Assembly: GCF_021018805.1 (NCBI RefSeq)
Contig: NC_086247.1
Coordinates: 89,574,140 to 89,638,139, forward strand
DNA from: Prinia subflava
Taxonomy: Eukaryota > Chordata > Aves > Passeriformes > Cisticolidae
Length of the DNA: 64,000 nt
Direction: 5' to 3'
The translations under genes and the position numbers were made by a program. Below, piece by piece: positions 48,532-59,200 of the stretch (the stretch's first letter is position 1; each line of letters opens with the position of its first letter). The notes under the pieces are model-generated. The model was not told the origin of the DNA. It saw only the letters and a program-made list of their open reading frames with translations, and did not search any database.

Positions 48532-49400
48532 AAAAAATTCAAGCGAAGCAACTCCCACAGCATTATCCGCTGTCTAGAGGAACAGCAAGTTCCTCGTGCC
48601 CTATTCGCAGTCAGCCGCTTGGCCCGCAGGGAAGGAGTGGGGGAGCGAACCCCGCCGCTCATGGCGGGGGGAAGGGGGAAAAGGAGCGAGGAGACCGCTC
48701 CTCGGTTCCTATGACGACTTGCTGTGCAAATTCACGCGGGAAGGAAATGGAGGGGAAACAGAGAGGGGACAACGGAGCGGTGCTCGGCGGAGCTCAGCCC
48801 ACCGCCGCCCTGCCGCCGCCTGTCTCAAGCGGAGAGCCGGTGGCCCCCCTCACCGCCCTGGGGGGAAGGGGGGGGGGACGAAGAGGCAAAGCTGCTCCAA
48901 GCCGCCCGTCTCAGCGGCACCGCGCGGGGAAGGGACCCGCGCGCCCGCCCGACCCGCGCGCCTGTGGGGAGGGGGGAAAAACCGAGTACGGAAAAACGAG
49001 AGAGAGAGAGATTTTGCAGCCGCTGCAGCGCCCTGGAGCAGGGCGGGAGAAAACCCGAGTGAGAGAGAGAAGGCAGGGAGATCGCATCCGTGCTGCCATG
49101 CCTGTCTCACCGCACCCCCCCACCCCCGCACAAGGGAAAGAACAAAGTTAAAACACAGAGACACAAAGAAAGACAAGCCCTAAACTCACACAGGCAATCA
49201 TAAAAACAAGCACAGGTAACGTTAAAGGCATAAAACACTCATAAAGTGAACTTTTCGCCCTGAACACACAGAAGGATACAGAGGGATCAAAGGTTTTCGA
49301 TCCCGGTCCCGTCCGCAGGCCAGATGCTGGGCCACGCCGACGAGGAAAGGATCGTTGTGTCACACTCAGGGTCGGAATCTGACCAGCTGTATCTTGGACG
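48280..49400. other. CpG- and GC-rich segment of the ERV interior
   Basis: This part of the ERV differs sharply from the AT-rich remainder of the window. It holds many undecayed CpGs and C/G runs, plus a short GA repeat at about 49000-49012. Open frames on either strand (up to 195 codons, 48596-49183 plus) are compositional and carry no recognisable domain. On the minus strand an ATG in good context (CCGCCATGA, 48660-48662) opens a 70-codon frame. Confidence 0.7.
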
Positions 49401-49819
49401 GGCTAGCATCTTTTAAAGTCACGGTACAGACTAGTCGCAGTGGATGATAGCGCAGGAACCACTGCCAGCCATCCGTGGTATGAAGAAAGGAGAAGGAAAA
49501 GCCAAGGAAGCGCCGTCTCTGCCGGCCGGGAGAGGCTTACAGACGCTCGCTTTGATCTCGGCCAGATAGAACCGAAAGAGGTCGGGGGAGTGCTGGGCAA
49601 GCTGTCGGCAGCGAAGAATTCCAGCTGCTCTTGTCAGGAAAGGCACAAGCTGTCCTCTCTCAGGAGAGGGGTTCCCCAGGTTTTTCTGGAACCTCTGCCC
49701 GGCTGTCTTTTCTAGAAATTAAAGTCCAGCTGTGCTGGGTGCCGTCCGACCTGCTGTCTTTTGGCAGGATTGACATGGTCAGCAGGACCAGCATTCTTTA
49801 GAAAAAACGTGGAGATATT

Positions 49820-49830
49820 TCGCTTACCTC
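49820..49830 (-). promoter_or_regulatory. Putative retroviral leader splice donor
   Basis: The minus strand reads AGAGAG|GTAAGCG about 90 bases downstream of the 5' LTR, a strong donor in the usual place for a retroviral leader. Confidence 0.45.
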
Positions 49831-49897
49831 TCTGAGGAGGCAGGTAGAAATTTCAAGCTTTGCTGCATGAATCAGTCCCGGCTGCGCTGAACTTCTT

Positions 49898-49915
49898 CGA
49901 AACGTCAGGTCACCA
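49898..49915 (-). promoter_or_regulatory. Retroviral primer binding site, tRNA-Trp-like
   Basis: Two bases inside the 5' LTR, the minus strand reads TGGTGACCTGACGTTTCG. Its first eight bases equal the complement of the tRNA-Trp 3' end, the primer used by alpharetroviruses. Beyond them the match needs small gaps, so the primer assignment is tentative. Confidence 0.6.
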
Positions 49916-49917
49916 GA

Positions 49918-50252
49918 TGTTGCTATGGTTTTCGGACGGCACAGAAATAACAACATGACTCTCCATGATGGTAAAGATGAGAGCAAACTTTATTCTTCTA
50001 AATTCTACTTTTATAGAGTAGTTCGGTACAAAGAACATGATTGGTTATTCAGCGTCTACACTCTTTAGTAAACATTTCTTTCCAGTAAACACGTTGGAAA
50101 AACACCACCTGCGGATGGTTTCTCACTTCCCAAGGTTTGTTTGAATTCCTCCTTTAGATTTCTCAGGCTAACATGAGAAAGTTGCTCGTCTGCCTTTCAC
50201 ACAGACACTGGCAGAGCCTGAAGCCTAAATTCAGACCAATGTCAGGCCCACA
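49918..50252 (-). repeat. 5' LTR of the endogenous retrovirus
   Basis: 335 bp. On the minus strand it has TATAAAA at 50009-50015 and AATAAA at 49989-49994, so U3 is roughly 50252 down to 49985, followed by a short R and a U5 of about 60-70 bp. It is followed by the target duplication gcagta on its outer side. Confidence 0.95.
49989..50015 (-). promoter_or_regulatory. LTR TATA box and polyadenylation signal
   Basis: TATAAAA (50009-50015) is followed 15 bases later by AATAAA (49989-49994). Such close spacing implies a very short R region, as in avian alpharetroviruses. The same pair lies at 45845-45871 in the 3' LTR. Confidence 0.75.
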
Positions 50253-50258
50253 GCAGTA

Positions 50259-53200
50259 CATAATCACAGGCCTGGAAACTGGGCCATGAGTAAATGCAGT
50301 CTCAAATTTATCAGATTTCCAACAATGAAAAAGTGAAGTTCAGAAGGGATCTTTCAAATTCCTCCAAAGAGGAGGCATTATTTTAAGGCAGAGCTTTAAA
50401 TGCTGATCAAACAGATCATAAACATGAGAAAAGAGTCCTTAGATATGGAAAGTTAAGACTGTTTATTGAGTTCTTGGACACATACTAAGCTGTAACATCA
50501 GTGAGGTTTGAAAAATGTGTCTGTCTGGCACTTTGTCTATGCTGCATTAAATACACACTTTGGGGATCTCAGTGGTCACTATGGAGGCTGAAGAGGATTT
50601 TTTTTCTCCACTCTGAGTACAAAGTTACAACTGGTTTCTTGTCTCACTGTCCACTTCTTTTTGATGAAGCACTGGAATTTGGGCAGAGCTGGAGACAGAC
50701 CATTGGATGATACACACTGATGTTCCTGAAGACTGACATTCCTTGACTATGCCTCCTATGTGTGTGAAAACTGTTGTCAGATGTGGAATCAGGATTCATT
50801 TCTCCTCCAGAACTATTACTCCTCCTCTACTGCAGAGTGTGGCCAAGGCTACTTTCTCAAAATGTCTGGGAACTGTCTTTAAGAAATTTTGTGCTACTGA
50901 GTGCACACAAGCATTCAAGGTAACACTCTTTTGAGTTACCTGTGCTACATTTAATTGGTGGCTTTTTGCATTTTTTTGTTATCCAAAATTTATTACAAGA
51001 TGTTTGAAACATTCAGTTGTCAGTGGTCTATATAGGCTTGTGCTACGTGCCTAAAATTTATCCAGTCCCAAAAGCTTTTAACTGTGTAGGGATCAGAGCA
51101 GCCAGATCTACCTCTGAATATAAATCTTAGTCAAAGGATCATGCTAACACAGTATTGCATTTGACAGGAAGAATTTTATAAGAATTCTGCCACAGTGACC
51201 TCCTTCTTTCTGCAACAGCATTACAAACAGCTGTCAGAGTTTTACTGCTTCTGAGCATGCTGTACTTCTGTCCCTGCATCCCTTCAAAGCAACAGAAGAG
51301 CTTCTTATTAAGAATGCATTAGTTCAGTCTATCACCATTCCCCTTCTTTCTCGTAGTCTTTCAAACGTGACACTTCATTGCTACCTCCTCGTGCTTAGCA
51401 GCCAGGCTGTGGAACTAAGCAGGCAGCATTACAGTTTTGGAGGGAAGCGACTCTTTCATGAGACCTCCTCCAAAACCAGCAAAGACTAATGAGTGAAAAC
51501 GCACCAGAGGGGATCTTTCTCAACAACTTGTGTGGCTCAGACAAAAGACTGCTAAAGAACAAATCAGCTGAAACTCTTTCAGTTATATTCAATCATAGTA
51601 ATGAAGCCTGACTGTTTGAAAATAGAACAGGAATCATCAGTAAATTTATCAGAGTAGAGTACATCACCAACTTGCACACATCTATCTGCAGACAAAAATG
51701 GACATGTTTTGAAGCAATAGAAAATTGACATCTAAAAACTCTGGGTAATCCTTTTGGCATTCCTGGGATTACACACAGACACATCAATCATCAGACAGAT
51801 TCCTCAGACGAGGTAAACATTTTAAAGGAAGCAAATTCCTCAAAGCATTTCCAACTCTGCTTTTAGCAATTTGTTCTAGAGGCTAGAGGAGACAGCTGTG
51901 ACTTTGGACTTGAATTTCAGGACCACACAGCATTCCATGCACCACCCCAATCTCCCCAGTGGTAAAGTGTGGAATAATGCATCTTAATCCTTCACCTCGG
52001 GAGTGTTTGACAGCTGACTCAGGTGACTGATATGGCTGGAAGAGCTGAAGTTTGACAAGTATGCCATGCCAGCCCAGTTCCATGCTGTGTAAACGTGTGG
52101 CTGACTACAGTGAGTGACCTCTCCGTCGCCACTGCAGTAACAGCACCGAGTGGCCTCTTCTCAGTTAAGCCTGCAGAGGTTAATGGAGGCATCATATGTA
52201 TTTAGAAATAATCCTTTAAATAGCAACTTCTCTGTTATAACAGAGATTATAACATCTCTGTTATATAATGCTAGGTTTAACCTTCTCTGTCAAAACATAA
52301 TGCCAACTTCTGATATTTGTCAGAAGCCACTGCTCGAAAAATTTCCAGAGGCTCTGTGAGAGATGTCTAAAAAAGACAACACTGCTGACCTGTTTGAAGG
52401 AGCATCAGTACAAATTCCACTCAAACTTGGACTGTTTCAAACTGAGTAGATGTAGATGCATTGGACCCAAAGCTTAAATTTCCAGTTTGCTTTGGTGAGG
52501 TTCAGTTCTCCAGAGCACATGTGGGTTCAGGATCTGTCTCTTTCTTATTTTAAATGTTCTGTTCAATCTAAGTTGACCATCACTCTGGTATCCAAGTACC
52601 AATATAGATAAATATTATTTATGTGCCAAGCAAGCTACAAGAACAAGCAGGTACCTGCACTCAGATCTCAAGTTACATGTAAATTCACTAGTTGAAAAAA
52701 AATAAAACAACTAAATAGAAGTAAAAGAAACAAAAATAAGATTTCCTAATGAAATTTAGTCAAGAAAATTACCCTACCGACTTTATAATATTGAATTTGT
52801 CAAATGTTATTGTATTTAATACCGTATTTCCTCAAAGTCACAGCATTTAAAAGCACAGTGTAAATATCAGAATCCACTGGAGTTCTGTTGTTGGAGAATA
52901 TAACACATCTGCATGTCTATACATGCTAACATTAACAGAGATCATTAGCAAATCAAAATACAGTTCTAGATAGTAAAGAGGACACATGGGAAAAATGGGA
53001 TTTAGTGGTCCTGAGTTCAAAATGTAGTTTCTGCAGAAATAATTATGGGTCCTTTGTGTCTAGAAAAAGACACAATGACTGACTGTAGTTTTCATTTCAG
53101 CAAATGAAAACTACAGCTGGAGCTTCACTGACCCCGGCCTTTCTCTACAAAGGACAGCATTACCAGAGGAAAAAACACAGTTTGCCTTTTACATTTTGCT

Positions 53201-56200
53201 TTCAAAAGCCTCTTCAAAGGGAAGTGGTGAAGTGGCTGCTGGCTTGAAGGGAGAGGAAAGAAACAGAAAAAGAACAGAGTTTAAATTAAGATGGGGCTGC
53301 CGTAGAAACTATCCAGGCCAGCTACATAGACAGTATTTATTTTGAACAGCTAATTGGCTGATAGAGATTTTTAAAAACTGGACCAAGCCTTAAAGAGTCA
53401 CTGGCAGTTCTCCAAACAGAGCACTTTTTACTCTGGAAAATGAAAAGTAAAAAAAGAAAAAAACTGTCACTTTTCTCTCACTGGTCCGTGCAGAAAATAG
53501 GGTTGAATTTCAAGTCAGAATTTAAGTCAGTGGGAGATTTGCCATTGGTTTTGACAGAACCAGACACCACCTGTGATATTTTCTTCTCTATTTTCAGACA
53601 GATACATTTACTGCCACCAATCAGCTGTCCCCTATGCTGAGGTTTTTTGGTGTTTTTCAGCCTTTGTGGCTATGACTGTATTAGGGAATTTTTATTAAAA
53701 TTTCTCAGCATTGCTACTGCCTGTACAGTACCAATCAGTGTTATCAACTGTACTGGTGCTGGTCTCTCTGGATGTTTCTATCTGCCAGTGTATTAAACAC
53801 CGTGTCACGTAACTGTGCACAGTGCTGGTCAGTATTACTTGTTTCAGAGCAGCATTCATAGTTCATTAACTTTACTTGTTAGTAATCTTCACTGTGACTT
53901 AAGCCACTCGGAGCTCTTACCTCTGGTGGAGTTCAAACCATACTCTTCTTCAAGATCTCTCAATGTTAATTAATGATGTAAGATGGAAAGAATTGTTTGC
54001 AATAAATTGTTGCTGCCATTTTATTTCTCCATTTGAAACATGAACTGCACAGATGAACTGGAGTAAAGGGATATTTAAAGCCACAACAGTTGTTTTTACA
54101 TTAATTTCAATATTATTGCCTTGGGTACAGAATATTCACGTTCTGCACCGTTTGCACCAATAAAGTTTGCCACAGTGTTCCAGAATTTCCCCTGAACTCC
54201 CTCAGTTTTGAATGACATGAGTTTTTCTGATTGATTTCAAGAGACTGTTAAGTTTAAAACATAATGAATACTATTTAACTGTCAGCTTTGTTAATTAATT
54301 AATTATTAGTATTAGTAGCAGAAACAGTCAGTTATTTTGTTCATCTGTCACAGCTTCAAACAGATATACATATTTTGTTTTAGGGCCATTGTGGCTACTT
54401 ATTACTGCCAAGTGAAGCAATAGGAGATCATATTCTCCAAAAACTTCTCAAATAACTCTCACCACCCACAAGAGAGGAAGAATAAGGCCAGACCAAAGCT
54501 ACTGACTTGCTGATGCTCTCCTAAAGCTCAGGCTGCTTTTTTATCTTGCAGATTCATAAATTCTTCATTAATCTCTTTGACAACAGCCAAAAATCTACGA
54601 CTCTCTTGACCTCTGCTCATTTCAACTTCTACACAGAAGTTCCAAAAATAGATGTAATGTACCGACAGTTATGGATTCCAGAAGATTCAGCATAGAAAAA
54701 CACTGAGAATTGTGTGCAAAAATAAGAAGTCCACTCATTACTGTGGTCTATTTACAGATGAAAGTATTGGTGGTTTTAGAACCCCTTTCTTTTCTGAGCA
54801 GTTTTGAAAATGTTCAAGAATTCAAGTTTGCCATTTCCATCTCAGACTTCTGCAAAGGGCCAAAAGTCACCTGATGGAGATTTCCAAGCCATCTCACTGC
54901 ACAGCACACAGCCATGGATCTAAATTTAAAGGCCTCCACATCAGTAGAAGGTGCTATTGTCACATTGCAGCACCTCATCTAGATCTAAGCACCTGGGCCC
55001 TGGTGCTTCTCTACAGACCAGACACAGCCACAAAATTGTTTGTCAGCTGTGCAGGATTTGTGCTGTCATTTTCTGCCTCTGTAATATGTCATTAGTAATC
55101 ACCATAGAAACAAGCAACAGATAAAAAGAGCCAAACATTTTAAAAACAAGCATAAAACCAGCGTAAGAGCAAATGGCTTTTCTCCAGTGCAGAGGAAGCA
55201 TCACTAAAATCTACACCAGGTCACCATTGTTGGCTGGAGTAACCAAAGACTGTCAATACTCTATTTTATGAGAGTTAGGGTATGAGTCACAGCAATCAGT
55301 GAAAAGCAGTATTTGACCTGCCTCAAATTTGTTAAATAACCCAGGACTCCTGAGGTAAAAGGCTTTTCCAGGGGGAATACATTTAAGTAAAAATGTTATG
55401 TGAATATTCTTTGTATCACATGTCAAGGATTAGGCCATGACAAAATGGTAATTTTTTTGGTGATTTGTATTAGGGAAAGTAGACAGAAAGCACCCCAACA
55501 CGCACAGGGAGGAAAGTGGCTACAGTCTTCCTGAGAGAGCTCTTACAGCTCTTCATCCTGACTAGCCTACAAAACAAGCAGGTTTCTCTGAGAGTGATGG
55601 CAAAGGGAAACCAGTTCAGTTCAGGACTTCACTGAAGAACAGAAAGAAGGGTATATTAAAGTTTCACAGCCCTTTGAAGCCTCTAGCTTCTCCTGTTGCC
55701 TGGAGCTACATTACGCATCTCTGAAAAAGCATCACTTCTTTAAATGAACAGGAACGACATACAAGGCACTGAAGTAAGGAAGTCTAAACTGTGTTATTAC
55801 CAAGATCAACAGTTTTTAAAATTCAGGTGCCTTTTTCCTTCCCATGAACATCTGAGCTCAGAGCTCGTTGGAGGACCCGGTTGCCAGTGTTGAGGAACTA
55901 TTTGTGGAAAGACCTCATTTCCCTGAGGAAAAGCAAACCTACATTTCCTCCATGGAACACATCTTGTAAGGCAGCACATCAGAGAACCAGAGATCTCAGA
56001 GCCTACAGGTCTCGCCGTGATCTGCACAAACACACTTTTGCTGCACTGGTTGCAGGCACTCTGGTTATTTCTCTGATGGGCTGCTTTGACCCTGAGGCTG
56101 CTGCTAAGCAGCCCCACTCTCTATCCCCAGCTATCCCAGAAGCCCTTCTCAATTAAGGTCCAAAAACATACAAAGGAAATTTCAGAAATGACTTTACAAT

Positions 56201-59200
56201 TTCACAGGCCTTAGGATGTCATAGACTTAATTAATGTGTGTTTGACTAAGTGTCCCTACTTAACAAATACAAGTTCCAGGAAGTTCAGATGCTTCCCTCT
56301 GTAAATTAAAAAGGCTACAGCACTTCTTGAGGTATTATTTCATCAGTATTCTTCTAGCAGTGTTCACTGAGCACCCTTCTGAAGAACTGATTTCTTGACT
56401 TTCTCTTTTTGACAAGTTGCCTGATAAAGACTGGAGACCCACTGGTTCCTAAGAAACTGTACTTATATGGAAAAGACTTTTTGTATGTTCTGCCTCTCAT
56501 GCACTTCAAGACAACTGGTGACATTGCCCACACAACTCACTCTGCAAGTAGTCCCACTGAGCTCCCTGAAAGCCACTCAAAGGCTGAATGTGCCAGAACT
56601 TTTCTCCTTGTAAATTCACTTCCACTTTTATAACCTTGAAAGAATCCCAGCCTCCCAACCAAAATTTGCTAACATGGAAGTCAGTTCAAAACTTAAAGCT
56701 CAGACATCTACAATAATATTTAGTATTTCTTCCCACCTGAACCATATCTTCCTTTTCAGAGGTGTTAAATAACAAAAGCCTACATGTACTTGGAGAGGGA
56801 GCCTCAGCCCCTCTGAAAAGCAAGGGTATGATTGAAAAGCAGATACGAACCAAGGTGTTTTTTTGAACAGAACATGTATTAAAGCAAAATGAAAGAAATA
56901 TTTCAGCCTCAAAGTTCTACATAAAAATCCTAAACTAATATTTTTACTGTATCTCTGGAATAAAACACATAATTAAACTTATGAAACTATGCATCAACAC
57001 TTAAACTGCTTTTCAGTTCAGATTAATTGTGGAAATATATAGTTCAATTTGGATGTCAATGGACTAAAAGAAGTTAGCAGTGACAGTGACATGGCTCATT
57101 CTATTCTAATGGACTTTTCAATGTTCATAAATGTGAACATTGATCATATTGATCATGCAATTCATACTGGATAAAAAGAGGCAATGCATGTTTGTGGCCA
57201 CATTATACCCTCATCACTTCTGACAGTACTCCCAGCTTATGTAAAACAACATTCAAACAGCACACTGGTTTCCCTTGTGGCTTAATTCTCATTATTCACT
57301 GAACTCCTTTTTACTAGAAACTGACTGAAGAGCCAGATTCTGAGCTCATTGTTTGGTTTTTTGCTGACAACAATGAACAGCCTTCTCAGTTTCCAAGCCC
57401 AGCATTTCTATACACTCAAAACAGTTGCAACCAACTAGCAAAATAAAGGCAGTTCAGGGATGGGGAAGCAGATGAGTGAAAAGAGTGTACACGTGCTCTT
57501 CAGAAAGAATGTGACTGAAAATTAATAAAAGACTTACTCATAGCCTGTAGCAACAAATGACATCATTTGAGCATGTGTCCCAAAACAGAAAAAAAAAAAT
57601 GGGAAAAAAAAGCATTAATGGATGTGTATTTCTCACACTGAAACAAATGGGTTTAAATTATGTTACTACTCCAACTTGGAATTTTCATCAGAGAAATAAG
57701 AGCTATGAACACCAGTAAAAAGAATTTTCAGTCACAAGAGGTTCATGCTGATAACAATAGCAAGGGTGCAGTCTTCGTTATTCTGATGGATCAAGAAAGT
57801 GTAACTTGGCAGTGGTTCACTAGAAATTACTGCTGTGAGAACCACACACCTCACTGTTGCGACGCTGAGTGCCTGAGATGACTGCCCCCTATGCTCTCTA
57901 GATCCTGGACTGCCTTGGAACAGAGAGAAAAGTTCACATCTCATTACCTTACCAAGGCTTCCTTATGGACCCTGGCTATGTGCCAACTCCTTATATCCAA
58001 CCCTCCCTAATAAGTTTTCTCCTGACCTTACACCAGCAAGTGTCTTAGGCAATGGCTTTGCAACAGTCTCGTAGAGACACTCTCATGCTGTGTTTGTGGC
58101 TCCGAGTGCAGGTGGTTCACACTCTAAAGCCATCTGTGATTTAGCTCGTTCTTTTAGCCATGTAATTTTATCACCTTATGATTTCTGGTTAAGCTGATGG
58201 TTTTCAACTTGCGGAACTCTCATGCCTCTAAGTCTTGGTTCTTCTGGAAAACCACCAAGAAAAACTGGTTTCCTGCCAGTTGACTCAAATATTCTCTTAA
58301 AGGGCTTCAATTAAAAATTTTTATGGAGGATAGCAAAATTAGCATGAGCTAAAGCATATGATCAGTTCTGACTTCGACTTCAAATGGCCAAAAATGTAAT
58401 GTATGCCTTGATTAATCACTCCATTCATTAAGTAAATTGATTGGTAAAACATAGACCTTATATCTAGTCTGAACACTGAATATTATTCTGAATTCATCTG
58501 GTCAATTAAAGAATCCTTCACAATCAGATTTTTTTCATGAGAGCAACTTATCTAACATTTTCTTGGGCAAACATGATGGCTTTTTCTTTGTTTTCACACT
58601 GCATATAACAGTTTCCACTCAGATAATTCTGAGTCTTTTTTCCAGCATCCTTGGGAGATCAGAAAATTCCACTGTACTGAGAAACCATATACACATAAAA
58701 TCCTTTTTAGGGGCAGTAGTTTTAGACCTTGGTCTGAAATGGTCTGTCATGGTCCCTGATCAACTGCAGTATTTGAAATCAACTGCTTATGGATTAAGTC
58801 AGGAACTACTTCATATGCAAAGAAACCCCATGAAAACAGGTTATGAGTAACTCTTGATAGCCTTGAGTGTTTGTGGTTTTGATTTCTTATGTTTCTAAGG
58901 AAATGCCATATGGAATGTTCTCATTATATATTCCCACCACCAAGCCCCCTAAATTTACAGGTGCATGTTTCTCGTGCCAGCAATACACAACTAAATTTCC
59001 AGTATTGGCCATCATGGCATTTATTTTTCAGTATTTGTTTGACTTTTATCTTTTCCTTGCCTTTTTAAATAATAAGAAAAACAAGTGGTAGTTACTGCAA
59101 CGTCAGTGTCAAGAAACTAACAGCCTGATCCAGGTCCCATCAAAACTGTTGGGAAAACTCCCAGTCTTTCAGGGGGTGGTGCTCTAGGTTTGGGATGGAC

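Larger units (their letters stand above)
45774..50252 (-). mobile_element. Complete non-autonomous LTR endogenous retrovirus, class II-like
   Basis: A 4,479-bp element with two 335-bp LTRs in direct orientation that appear identical base for base. The LTR ends are TGTGGGCC...AGCAACA in minus-strand reading, and both sides carry the 6-bp target duplication gcagta (45768-45773 and 50253-50258). Next to the right-hand (5') LTR is a primer binding site starting TGGTGACC. Next to the left-hand (3') LTR is the polypurine tract AAAAGGGGGAGA. A 6-bp duplication and TG..CA ends fit avian class II (ERVK or alpharetrovirus-like) elements. The 3.8-kb interior has no gag, pro, pol or env frame that I can recognise, so movement must have depended on proteins supplied in trans. 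It is in the sense orientation relative to CAP2. Confidence 0.95.

Noticed and set aside
48197..48577. 126-codon plus-strand frame with internal peptide repeat
   Set aside because: The peptide repeat simply mirrors the 140-bp DNA duplication in the ERV; it is antisense to the element.
48596..49183. 195-codon plus-strand open frame and nested frames rich in Arg, Pro and Gly
   Set aside because: It is antisense to the ERV in its GC-rich block, where stops are rare; no domain is visible.
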